From an uncultured bacterium (GTDB lineage Bacteria > Bacteroidota > Bacteroidia > Bacteroidales > Marinifilaceae), in contig CAJMSX010000020.1 in the NCBI GenBank assembly GCA_905216195.1, positions 1 to 54,410 on the forward strand: DNA of 54,410 bases, given 5' to 3'. Under the pieces are notes generated by a model. It made no database searches. It was not told where the DNA came from and worked only from the letters and a program-made list of their open reading frames with translations. This document shows, one piece after another, positions 9,836 to 17,420 of the stretch. A program made the translations under genes and the position numbers. Each line of letters starts with the position of its first letter. Within the stretch, counting starts at the first letter, position 1.

Positions 9836-10213
9836 TTACCTCCTGTACAGTTTTACGGGAGGCTCTTTACTTTCCTGCAAATTCAACCCCTCTTTGTTCA
9901 CCCGTTTTTTCACCTCCGATTGTTTACTCATAAACATCAACTGTGCAGCATGGGTAATCGATTCGAAACGAAGTTCCCTCACCTCTTGTTCCATCCGGAC
10001 TTTTTTCTTGTAGAGTTTCTCCGTACTATAACCGTTCGCAATATAAAACAGTCCCAGAAAGGTGAGAAAAAGAATAAAAACGATGTTTCTCCGGATTACT
10101 TTATCTGCCAGGATACGACCGTCCAACAGCTCCTCCATGGAAGCCTCCAGCGTCTCCTTCAAATCCTCTTTGACAGGAGCAACTTTCTTCTTTTTTCCAG
10201 AAAAAGCTTTCAT
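9836..10213 (-). CDS. ftsL: FtsL-like bitopic division protein
   Basis: Small single-pass protein at the dcw position of FtsL, between rsmH and ftsI, which scaffolds the FtsQLB-FtsWI complex. The 125-residue product has a basic cytoplasmic N-terminus, one membrane helix (about residues 44-62, NIVFILFLTFLGLFYIAN) and a C-terminal coiled-coil-like periplasmic segment beginning KLYKKKVRMEQEVREL. The frame is open further upstream, into rsmH, from 10252, but I chose the ATG at 10213 because it starts just past the rsmH stop and removes a non-conserved-looking 13-residue leader. FtsL is poorly conserved, so the name rests on position, length and topology. Confidence 0.85.
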   Translation of the reverse strand: MKAFSGKKKKVAPVKEDLKETLEASMEELLDGRILADKVIRRNIVFILFLTFLGLFYIANGYSTEKLYKKKVRMEQEVRELRFESITHAAQLMFMSKQSEVKKRVNKEGLNLQESKEPPVKLYRR

Positions 10214-10220
10214 TTTTACT

Positions 10221-11123
10221 TTATAAACGTTTTGCCACTCTAAGCTTAGCACTGCGCGCCCGGGGATTAGCCTCGATTTCCTCCGGCAAGGGCAAGATCA
10301 CCTTCCGGTTTACCAATTCAAACTCCCGACGGACATGACCGTATATCACATCTCTTTCTGCCTTTCCTTCAACATTTCCGGTCTTCAGAAAATTCTTCAC
10401 GATACGGTCTTCCAGGGAATGATAGGTAATAATTACCAAACGCCCGCCGGGTTTTAAAACCCGGGCCGTTTGCTCCAACATATCCTTCAACGCCTCCAAT
10501 TCTCCGTTTACCTCTATTCTCAGGGCCTGATACACCCGCGCCAGATATTTGCTTTCTTTCGCTCCCGGCACACAAGGAGCAATCGCCCGGTTTAATTCTT
10601 CCGATGTGCGAATTTCCTGTATCTCCCGCGCTTTCAAAATCAAATCCGTTAAGCGCCCGGCATTCTCCACTTCCCCGTAATTCCGGAAAATATAAATCAA
10701 GGCCTCCCGCCCATAGGTATTCAAAATTTCCGAAGCCTTTAGTTTTCCCCTCCGATTCATCCGCATATCTAACTCCGCATCGAAACGGAACGAAAATCCC
10801 CGGTCCGCTTCGTCGAATTCATGCGAGGACACTCCCAAGTCGGCCAATATCCCATCCGCCGACTCCAAGCCGTAGTAACGCATAAAATTCTGTAAATACC
10901 TGAAATTATGATTGACAAAAATAAACCGACGGTCCCGGGGCACATTGACCAGAGCATCCTCATCCTGATCGAAACCCAATAAACGGCCCGTGCTCAGATA
11001 TTTGAGAATTTCCCGGGAATGTCCGCCTCCACCGAAAGTCAGATCCAAATATACTCCGTCGGGTCTGATAGACAATCCTTCGATAGACTCATGCAATAGC
11101 ACCGGAATATGATACGCTGACAT
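10221..11123 (-). CDS. rsmH: 16S rRNA (cytosine1402-N4)-methyltransferase
   Basis: Methylates N4 of C1402 in the decoding centre of 16S rRNA using S-adenosylmethionine. The 300-residue product has the family opening HIPVLLHESIEGL, the SAM-binding motif LDLTFGGGGHS (about residues 27-37), the DGILADLGVSSHEFDEADRG block and the C-terminal SLEDRIVKNF and NPRARSAKLR motifs. Second gene of the dcw cluster, 56 bases downstream of mraZ. The length is normal and nothing is missing. Confidence 0.97.
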   Translation of the reverse strand: MSAYHIPVLLHESIEGLSIRPDGVYLDLTFGGGGHSREILKYLSTGRLLGFDQDEDALVNVPRDRRFIFVNHNFRYLQNFMRYYGLESADGILADLGVSSHEFDEADRGFSFRFDAELDMRMNRRGKLKASEILNTYGREALIYIFRNYGEVENAGRLTDLILKAREIQEIRTSEELNRAIAPCVPGAKESKYLARVYQALRIEVNGELEALKDMLEQTARVLKPGGRLVIITYHSLEDRIVKNFLKTGNVEGKAERDVIYGHVRREFELVNRKVILPLPEEIEANPRARSAKLRVAKRL

Positions 11124-11179
11124 AACTTAAAATTATAAAATGGTTTTTAATCTTCCCCCACTTTCCGCCATCTCTGACT

Positions 11180-11626
11180 TTATTCGCCGAGTACCTCCCG
11201 AGTGAGCTGTTCAAATCCTTCTCCTCCGACCGTCGAACGCTCATACCGCCCGCTTTCCCAGATTTCGATCTTCGCGTTTTGACCTACCAATATCATTTCC
11301 CGATCGACCCCTATATCTTCCAACAGCCGGCGCGGTATTAATATACGTCCGTTTCCGTCCATCTCCACCTCCTGTGCTCCCCGGTACAATTCCCTCAAAA
11401 AAGCAGCATGTTTCCGGTCGAAAGAACTCAGCCTGGACCCCAGACCGGCTACTAACAACTCCCATTCGCTGTAAGGATACATATCAATGCAGGATTCGAA
11501 TATATTCTTCCGCAATACAAATACCGTCTGCCCGGCCGTCATCATTCCCTTCCGAAATGATGACGGCACTACAATACGAAATTTGTTGTCCGCCTTACAT
11601 AGATAATCTCCGATAAACGATAACAT
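11180..11626 (-). CDS. mraZ: Transcriptional regulator MraZ
   Basis: First gene of the dcw cluster and a DNA-binding autoregulator in other bacteria. The 148-residue product has the two AbrB-like swapped-hairpin repeats of the family: the first around ADNKFRIVVPSSFR (residues 11-24) and the second around EVEMDGNGRILIPRRLLE (about 90-107). A strong Shine-Dalgarno sequence precedes its ATG, a TAAGTTTG promoter box lies 30 bases upstream, and three phased AAAGTGG repeats lie about 115 bases upstream (see those entries). Regulation of the whole cluster by MraZ binding there is inferred from work on MraZ in E. coli and mycoplasmas. Confidence 0.95.
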   Translation of the reverse strand: MLSFIGDYLCKADNKFRIVVPSSFRKGMMTAGQTVFVLRKNIFESCIDMYPYSEWELLVAGLGSRLSSFDRKHAAFLRELYRGAQEVEMDGNGRILIPRRLLEDIGVDREMILVGQNAKIEIWESGRYERSTVGGEGFEQLTREVLGE

Positions 11627-11631
11627 GACCG

Positions 11632-11639
11632 ACCTCCTT
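11632..11639 (-). promoter_or_regulatory. Strong Shine-Dalgarno site of mraZ
   Basis: On the minus strand the sequence reads AAGGAGGT five bases before the mraZ ATG, a full match to the anti-Shine-Dalgarno. This fixes the start codon at 11626. Such strong sites are uncommon in Bacteroidetes, where most genes have A-rich leaders, including those around it. Confidence 0.85.
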
Positions 11640-11655
11640 TTTAGAATTGCGCCGA

Positions 11656-11663
11656 CAAACTTA
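11656..11663 (-). promoter_or_regulatory. -7 promoter box of the dcw cluster
   Basis: On the minus strand the box reads TAAGTTTG, matching the Bacteroidetes consensus TAnnTTTG. It predicts transcription starting near 11648, giving a leader of about 20 bases before mraZ. The -33 region (about 11684-11688) reads TTTAA and is a weak match to TTTG. Confidence 0.6.
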
Positions 11664-11740
11664 TGATTATTAGACTTTTATAATTTTAAATCCCCTGAAG
11701 CGGAGCAATTCTTTCAACAGGTAAAGGTATAGAAAAAATT

Positions 11741-11768
11741 CCCACTTTCAACCACTTTATCCCACTTT
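11741..11768 (-). promoter_or_regulatory. Probable MraZ operator: three 10-bp-phased AAAGTGG repeats
   Basis: On the minus strand, AAAGTGGG (11768-11761), AAAGTGGT (11758-11751) and AAAGTGGG (11748-11741) repeat with an exact 10-base period, so all three face the same side of the helix. Published MraZ boxes consist of direct repeats of this kind, with 10-base periodicity, ahead of mraZ. The array ends about 78 bases upstream of the predicted -7 box. It would also lie about 90 bases ahead of the divergent gene at 11866. The binding itself is inferred. Confidence 0.7.
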
Positions 11769-11853
11769 TTATTAAAAAACCGCAATTTTAACTATATTTC
11801 CTGGCCGGGTAACTTTTTCACCCGAACCCCTTATTTTTTTGACATAAATATGG

Positions 11854-11861
11854 TACTTTTG
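11854..11861 (+). promoter_or_regulatory. -7 box immediately before the Yip1-like gene
   Basis: TACTTTTG matches TAnnTTTG and ends only four bases before the ATG at 11866. If used, the transcript would begin at or next to the start codon, a leaderless or nearly leaderless message. No good -33 box is seen. Confidence 0.4.
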
Positions 11862-11865
11862 CTTC

Positions 11866-12444
11866 ATGAATAAGAGCATCGACATTCCGAACTTATACCG
11901 GCGCATGAAAGATTTACTGATCAGGCCTCACAAAATCTGGCCGATCGTTTACGGAGAAAAAAATTCCGTACGAAATCTTTTCCGCACCTATCTCATTCCG
12001 GTAGCGGCTCTCTCCTCCGTAGCAGTCCTTCTCAGCATTCTGCAATACACCGTCCTTCAGACGCTTTGCTATACGATCATCAACTTCGTTTCCGTGATCG
12101 CCGGGACTTATGTGGCTTTTCTTTTTTCTCGGGAATACCTGAACGGTAAACTCCGGCAACCGGAAAATACGGCTTTGACGTTAACGGTTTACAGCGCTTC
12201 CGTTTTCATCGTTTTTCACAGTGTGTCCGTCGCTTTTGTAAGTGGTTTTTTCAGCCAACTGGCTACATTAATCAGTCTGGTGTTTCTAAAAACCTTGTAT
12301 ACCGGCATTCACACCATCCCTGCCCTGCAACCCAGCCAGAAAACGAATATCCTGATCATCAGCGGTTTGTCTATCATCTGCATTCCGATCATTTTAAAAA
12401 AATTTTTGATGATTCTGTTTCATATTCCGGCTTTTAACTTATAA
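11866..12444 (+). CDS. Yip1-like multi-pass membrane protein
   Basis: A 192-residue membrane protein with about five hydrophobic segments (roughly residues 42-65, 70-90, 105-135, 135-150 and 160-185) after a polar N-terminus with LYRRMKDLLIRPHKIWPIV. The opening motif, in which a short amphipathic segment ends in P-x-x-W before the first helix, resembles bacterial Yip1-domain (DUF1282-type) proteins; that is a family-level guess without a search. Function is unknown. It is divergent from mraZ, 11 bases upstream of smpB, and probably shares a transcript with it. Confidence 0.6.
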   Translation: MNKSIDIPNLYRRMKDLLIRPHKIWPIVYGEKNSVRNLFRTYLIPVAALSSVAVLLSILQYTVLQTLCYTIINFVSVIAGTYVAFLFSREYLNGKLRQPENTALTLTVYSASVFIVFHSVSVAFVSGFFSQLATLISLVFLKTLYTGIHTIPALQPSQKTNILIISGLSIICIPIILKKFLMILFHIPAFNL

Positions 12445-12455
12445 ATGCACACCTT

Positions 12456-12905
12456 ATGGCGAACGATATAAATATCAGGAACAAACGGGCCTCCTTCGAT
12501 TACGAATTTCTCGAAGAATACGATGCCGGCATCATATTGACGGGCACCGAAATAAAATCGGTCCGGGCGGGTAAAGCCAGTCTGTCGGATTCCTATTGCT
12601 ATTTCAATAACGGAGAACTGTGGGTAAAAGGAATCCATATTGCGGAATACCGCTTGGGCACTTATTACAATCACGAAGAAAAACGGGAACGGAAATTGCT
12701 CCTCACCCGGAAAGAACTGCGGAAGCTGGAACGGAAAGTAAAAGAAAGCGGTTTGACCATTGTCCCCGTAAAAATGTTTATAACGGAAAAAGGCTGGGCT
12801 AAGCTTCATATCGCTTTAGCGAAGGGTAAAAAAGAGTATGACAAACGGGAGTCTCTGAAACTGAAAGACGCCCAAAAGGATATGGACCGCGCCAGGAAAT
12901 ACTGA
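12456..12905 (+). CDS. smpB: SsrA-binding protein
   Basis: Binds tmRNA and delivers it to stalled ribosomes for trans-translation; the tagged products are then degraded by proteases such as ClpXP, which is encoded at the other end of this window. The 149-residue product has normal length and the signature blocks NKRASFDYEFLEEYDAGIIL, GTEIKSVRAGKASL and the C-terminal GKKEYDKRESLKLKDAQ followed by the basic tail that contacts the decoding centre. The tmRNA gene is not in this window. Confidence 0.97.
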   Translation: MANDINIRNKRASFDYEFLEEYDAGIILTGTEIKSVRAGKASLSDSYCYFNNGELWVKGIHIAEYRLGTYYNHEEKRERKLLLTRKELRKLERKVKESGLTIVPVKMFITEKGWAKLHIALAKGKKEYDKRESLKLKDAQKDMDRARKY

Positions 12906-13008
12906 TCCTTCGAGTTTTTCGACAATAAGGTTTCAGTTTTTGGTTTTATTAATTATCTTCGCACTCGTTTGAAATGCCTAAAAATTTAATCATAAATACA
13001 ACGGTATC

Positions 13009-14316
13009 ATGTATCAAGGAATAAAAACAGTAACATTCGAAGAAGCTGTAAAAGTGGTGAAATCCGGCGACCGGATTCATGTTCACAGCGTAGCCTGCGC
13101 CCCTCAGGGATTGATTCAGGCTTTGTGTGCCCGGGGCCGTGCAGGAGAATTAAAAAACATCAAATTACAACATCTTCACACCGAAGGTTGTGCCCCTTAT
13201 GCGGAACAGGAGTTCGAAGGTGTTTTTTCTCTCGAATCCTTTTTCGTAGGAAGTAACGTACGGAAACCGACCCAGGAAGGCTGGGCGGATTATATCCCGG
13301 TGCATTTAAGCGAAACCCAGAAGCTGATCCGCACGGGCATCACTCCGGTAGACGTAGCGATGATACAGGTTTGCCCGCCCGATAAACACGGGTTCGTCTC
13401 TATGGGAACTTCCGTCGATGCCACTCTGGCAGCCGTACAAACGGCAAAAACGGTGATCGCGGTGATCAACCCGCATGTTCCGCGCGCCTGGGGCGACGCC
13501 ATTATCAAATTATCGGACATCGATATTTTTTGCGAAGACAACACCCCTCTGATCGAAGCGCACCCGGCAAAATTATCTGAACAGGACATCAAGATCGGAC
13601 AACACTGTGCAGCTCTGATCGAAGACGGGGCCACCCTTCAAATGGGTATAGGAGCTATTCCGAATGCCGTACTTTCCCAATTAGGCAATCATAAGAATCT
13701 GGGAATACATACCGAAATGTTTGCCGACGGCGTACTGCCGTTGTATTACAAAGGGGTCATCAACAACCTGAATAAGAAATATGACAAAGGTAAAATCGTT
13801 TCTACTTTCCTGATGGGTTCTAAGGAAGTATACGACTTTATCGATGACAATCCGGCAGTAGCCATGATGGATGTAGGCTATACCAACGATCCGTTTATCA
13901 TCGCCCAGCAACCGAAAATGACGGCCATCAATTCCGCCCTTTCCATCGACATTACCGGCCAGGTAAACGCCGACTCCATCGGTTGTAAATTTTACAGCGG
14001 TTGTGGCGGGCAGCTTGATTTCATCCGGGGAGCGGCAGCCAGCGAAGGGGGAAAGCCCATCATCGCCATGCCTTCTGTGACTGCAAAAGGAGTCAGCAAA
14101 ATTTGTCCGACTCTCATTACCGGAGCGGGTGTCGTTACTACCCGTTTTGACGCCCATTACGTAGTGACCGAATTCGGTGCTGTAGATCTATACGGCAAAA
14201 CCTTACAAGACCGGGCCAAAGCCCTGATTTCCATTTCTCACCCCGACCATCAGGAAGAACTGGACAAGGCCGCTTTCGAACGTTTCGGAAGCCATTATCA
14301 TTTCATCCTGAAATAA
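13009..14316 (+). CDS. Acetyl-CoA hydrolase/transferase family CoA-transferase (4-hydroxybutyrate-type)
   Basis: Moves CoA between acyl-CoA and a free acid through a glutamyl-CoA intermediate. The 435-residue product is a single-chain class I enzyme with GIGAIPNAVL (residues 213-222), the expected catalytic glutamate in HTEMFADG (Glu236), SGCGGQLDFIRGA and the C-terminal EFGAVDLYGKT. The short form is closest to 4-hydroxybutyrate or butyryl/acetyl CoA-transferases used in succinate and butyrate fermentation by Porphyromonas- and Odoribacter-like bacteria; acetyl-CoA hydrolase is the alternative name for the same family. Substrate cannot be read from sequence alone. It stands alone, with a strong terminator after it. 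Confidence 0.85.
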   Translation: MYQGIKTVTFEEAVKVVKSGDRIHVHSVACAPQGLIQALCARGRAGELKNIKLQHLHTEGCAPYAEQEFEGVFSLESFFVGSNVRKPTQEGWADYIPVHLSETQKLIRTGITPVDVAMIQVCPPDKHGFVSMGTSVDATLAAVQTAKTVIAVINPHVPRAWGDAIIKLSDIDIFCEDNTPLIEAHPAKLSEQDIKIGQHCAALIEDGATLQMGIGAIPNAVLSQLGNHKNLGIHTEMFADGVLPLYYKGVINNLNKKYDKGKIVSTFLMGSKEVYDFIDDNPAVAMMDVGYTNDPFIIAQQPKMTAINSALSIDITGQVNADSIGCKFYSGCGGQLDFIRGAAASEGGKPIIAMPSVTAKGVSKICPTLITGAGVVTTRFDAHYVVTEFGAVDLYGKTLQDRAKALISISHPDHQEELDKAAFERFGSHYHFILK

Positions 14317-14333
14317 TTCCGGTCTTTATCGTA

Positions 14334-14369
14334 AAAACTGTCTGAGAATATCGTTTCTCAGACAGTTTT
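14334..14369 (+). terminator. Terminator after the CoA-transferase gene
   Basis: A perfect 15-base inverted repeat (14334-14348 with 14355-14369), loop TATCGT, with A-rich 5' and T-rich 3' ends, lies 17 bases after the stop. It can work on either strand. Confidence 0.85.
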
Positions 14370-14457
14370 GTTTTACGGAGATTCCGCTTTTTCTCTTTCA
14401 TCCGCCCAGACCGAAAACATCAGCCGTATCCCTATTTTTATTTCCCTACAATATTTT

Positions 14458-14465
14458 TACCTTTG
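14458..14465 (+). promoter_or_regulatory. -7 promoter box of the dNTPase gene
   Basis: TACCTTTG matches TAnnTTTG. Transcription is predicted from about 14472, which means codons upstream of that point cannot be translated and supports the start at 14488. Confidence 0.6.
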
Positions 14466-14487
14466 TGTCCTAAAAGTCAGTACGAAT

Positions 14488-15840
14488 ATGATGGATTGGA
14501 ATAAACTTTTATCTGCACACCGGTATCATCCGGGAAACCCGGCTTCCCTTTTTCACTCACACGATCGCTCTCAGTTCCAGCGAGACTACGACCGCTTGAT
14601 TTTTTCCTCTCCTTTCCGTCGCCTGCAAAACAAAACCCAGGTTTTTCCTTTGCCAGGCAACATATTTGTACACAATCGCCTGACCCATAGCCTGGAAGTC
14701 GCCAGCGTAGGACGTTCTCTGGGGAATAAGATCGCACAGTTCCTGAAACGGAACGAGGTTTCTCTGGATACTCCCGAATTGCTGGAGGAAATCGGCACCA
14801 TCGTAAGTACCGCCTGTCTGGCCCACGATTTGGGGAATCCTCCTTTCGGCCATTCCGGAGAAGAAGCCATCTCTTACTTTTTCAGCGAAGGAGAAGGTTT
14901 ATACCTCAAAAAACTGCTCTCGGACGAAGAATGGGCCGACCTGAGTCATTTCGAGGGGAATGCCAACGCCTTTCGCCTATTGACCCACAGCTTTAAAGGA
15001 CGTCGTCCCGGAGGTTACACCATGACGTATACGACCCTGGCTTCCATTGTGAAGTATCCTTTCGAATCAAAAGCCTCTCACCGGGGATACAAATACGGAT
15101 TTTTTCAAAGCGAAAAGGACATTTTCAGCCAGGTAGCCGAAGAACTGGGCATCCGTCAGCTCTCCGCTTCTCCTTTACAATACGTACGCCACCCTTTGGT
15201 CTATCTGGTTGAAGCCGCCGACGACATCTGCTACCAAATCATGGATATAGAAGACTCTCACAAAATGCGGATTCTCTCTTACGACGAAACCACCAATATT
15301 CTGGAAAACTTCTACGATAAAAACGAAGACAAGGAGGACCTGAAAATTATAGCCAAAACATTTAAAATCGTAACGGACAAAAACGAACGCATCGCTTTTC
15401 TGAGGGCCGGCATCATTAATAAACTGATCAACGCCTGTGCCGAAGCCTTTTGCAGAAACTACGAGGCGATCATGAACGGAGAGTTCAAGGACAGTCTGAT
15501 TAAAAATCTGAGAGGCACGAACAAAACGGCTTACGACGCTTGCACAGACCTGGCCTACAGCCGTATTTACCATACGGACATTGTCACCCAAATTCAAATC
15601 GCAGGTTTTAAGATACTCGGTACGATATTAAAAGAATATACGGACGCCATCTTAAAACCGGAAACCTACTATGCCCGGAACATCCTTTCGGTCATGCCGG
15701 AACAATACCAGGTCGGCAAAGAAGACTCCATGTATACTAAAATCCAAACGGTGGTCGATTATGTCTCAGGCATGACCGATTCCTATGCGCTCAATCTGTA
15801 CCGGAAAATCAAAGGCATCGAATTGCCGGAGTTAAAATAA
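14488..15840 (+). CDS. dgt: dGTPase-family deoxynucleotide triphosphohydrolase (HD domain)
   Basis: Hydrolyses dNTPs to nucleoside and triphosphate; adjusts dNTP pools. The 450-residue product has the metal-binding HD superfamily residues in NRLTHSLEVASV and CLAHDLGNPPFGHSGEEA, plus the N-terminal RSQFQRDYDRLIFSSPFRRLQNKTQVF block typical of the Dgt family. The open frame extends 40 codons further upstream (from 14368), but that part is non-conserved-looking, crosses the terminator and precedes the promoter box, so I start at the ATGATG at 14488. Substrate preference (dGTP only or several dNTPs) cannot be seen. Confidence 0.92.
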   Translation: MMDWNKLLSAHRYHPGNPASLFHSHDRSQFQRDYDRLIFSSPFRRLQNKTQVFPLPGNIFVHNRLTHSLEVASVGRSLGNKIAQFLKRNEVSLDTPELLEEIGTIVSTACLAHDLGNPPFGHSGEEAISYFFSEGEGLYLKKLLSDEEWADLSHFEGNANAFRLLTHSFKGRRPGGYTMTYTTLASIVKYPFESKASHRGYKYGFFQSEKDIFSQVAEELGIRQLSASPLQYVRHPLVYLVEAADDICYQIMDIEDSHKMRILSYDETTNILENFYDKNEDKEDLKIIAKTFKIVTDKNERIAFLRAGIINKLINACAEAFCRNYEAIMNGEFKDSLIKNLRGTNKTAYDACTDLAYSRIYHTDIVTQIQIAGFKILGTILKEYTDAILKPETYYARNILSVMPEQYQVGKEDSMYTKIQTVVDYVSGMTDSYALNLYRKIKGIELPELK

Positions 15841-15938
15841 TTTTTCTCTACGAAAATTTATAGGGAATCCTTTCTCTTTTTTATCTTTAGGGGGTGAATT
15901 CCGGCAAGCAGGAAGACGTTTTTCGCTAAACCTAAAAA

Positions 15939-17375
15939 ATGAAGATGATGAAAATCTTACGTTATGCCAGCTATTTCTTGTTGTGGACCCTGTTGCTCCT
16001 TTTCTTCACAGCCTGTTCCGATGAGGACGATTCCGGGAAAGGACGGACCCAGGCTCCCGCCCTTATTCAAAAAGTCAATACGTTTATATTTACTTACTTT
16101 GACGACGCTTATCTCTGGAACAAGACCTTACCCCGGGAAATCGATTACCGGTATGAAAACGATCCCTATCAGTATTTCGATACTTTAGTCTATAAACCGG
16201 ACGACCGTTGGTCTTATCTGACCGAAGACGCTGCCAGCCTGTTTGAAAATTACGAGGGAGTCGGAACCACCTTCGGTTACGAATTCGCTCTAGGGGAATT
16301 TACAAATCTATCCGCTCGTTTTGCCATTGTTCTCTATACCTATCCCAATTCCCCGGCGGAAAAAGCGGGACTGAAACGAGGAGACCTTATCATCAAAATG
16401 AACAATGGCTATATCACTGCGGAAAATTACAAAAGTTTATTCTCTGCCCCTTCCATTGAACTGGAGCTGGGAAAACTCACCGAAAACGGAATAAACTCCA
16501 ACGGACAAAAAATTTCCATGCAGGCGGTCAAAATGTATCTGGATCCGATAAACACCTGGAAAATTATCGAGAGGAACCATCACAAAATCGGTTATCTTTG
16601 CTATACCGACTATGTACCGGATTCCCATGAAAAGTTAGTAGAAATTTTTTCCGAATTCAAAAACCAAGGGGTAAAGGATGTAGTGCTCGACCTGCGGTAT
16701 AATTCCGGAGGAGCGGCCGTCACAGCTACCTATCTGAGCAGCATACTGGCACCGGCGCGCGCCATCCGGGAAAAAAGTGTGTTTTTGAAGGAATTGTGGA
16801 ACGAGAAGTATATGGCTCATTACCAAAGCCAGCACCAAGATGTCAATCGGTACTTTGATAACCAGATTCCGGTAAACATGGATCTCAGCAAACTGTATGT
16901 ACTGACGACTCAAGGCACTGCTTCCGCATCGGAAGCCACTATCGCCGGCCTCAGTTCTTACCTGAATGTCGTAAAAATAGGTACGGCTACCCACGGCAAA
17001 TATTGCGGAGCAGCACTTATTCAGCCCTGGACCGATAACCAGGGAAACGTCGATCCGGAAATCGCGAACTGGGCGATGAGCTTGATCGTATACCGTTTCG
17101 CCAATAAAGACGGACTGACTGATTTTAAAAACGGCTTCGCCCCTGATTATCTTCTCCAAGACGATTTGTGGAATACCTACCCTTTCGGAGATGAACGCGA
17201 TCCGCAACTTGCCAAAGCACTGGAACTGATCTGCGGAGAAAAAAGCCCGGCAGCCGAGCCCGCCCGGCTCCGCTCCATCCCTTCCTCCGTCCGGATAAAA
17301 TCTCCCGAAAGAATTTTGCGCTATCCCTGGCAAGGACAAATGACCGATCTCCGTCTCCTTTCGGTAAGGCCTTAA
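15939..17375 (+). CDS. S41-family (C-terminal-processing-like) peptidase lipoprotein
   Basis: A 478-residue lipoprotein: signal peptide with lipobox FTAC, Cys26 followed by acidic residues as in surface-exposed Bacteroidetes lipoproteins. An N-terminal helical segment is followed by a PDZ domain (about residues 105-195, with SPAEKAGLKRGDLIIKMN) and the S41 protease domain (about 215-430). The catalytic pair is visible: Ser329 in TASASEA and Lys354 in IGTATHGK, the 25-residue spacing expected for CtpA-type enzymes. The substrate is unknown. It is convergent with the C1 protease gene, with a shared hairpin between them. Confidence 0.9.
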   Translation: MKMMKILRYASYFLLWTLLLLFFTACSDEDDSGKGRTQAPALIQKVNTFIFTYFDDAYLWNKTLPREIDYRYENDPYQYFDTLVYKPDDRWSYLTEDAASLFENYEGVGTTFGYEFALGEFTNLSARFAIVLYTYPNSPAEKAGLKRGDLIIKMNNGYITAENYKSLFSAPSIELELGKLTENGINSNGQKISMQAVKMYLDPINTWKIIERNHHKIGYLCYTDYVPDSHEKLVEIFSEFKNQGVKDVVLDLRYNSGGAAVTATYLSSILAPARAIREKSVFLKELWNEKYMAHYQSQHQDVNRYFDNQIPVNMDLSKLYVLTTQGTASASEATIAGLSSYLNVVKIGTATHGKYCGAALIQPWTDNQGNVDPEIANWAMSLIVYRFANKDGLTDFKNGFAPDYLLQDDLWNTYPFGDERDPQLAKALELICGEKSPAAEPARLRSIPSSVRIKSPERILRYPWQGQMTDLRLLSVRP

Positions 17376-17380
17376 AAACA

Positions 17381-17403
17381 CAAAGCCGGAAATTCCGGCT
17401 TTG
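17381..17403. terminator. Bidirectional hairpin between convergent protease genes
   Basis: CAAAGCCGGAA (17381-17391) pairs perfectly with TTCCGGCTTTG (17393-17403). It lies between the stops of the S41 and C1 peptidase genes and could end transcription from both sides. Confidence 0.7.
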
Positions 17404-17420
17404 TTCAGGACTTTCGCTGG

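Noticed and set aside
14368..14487. N-terminal 40-residue extension of the dNTPase
   Set aside because: It overlaps a terminator and precedes the promoter box; the conserved part starts at 14488.
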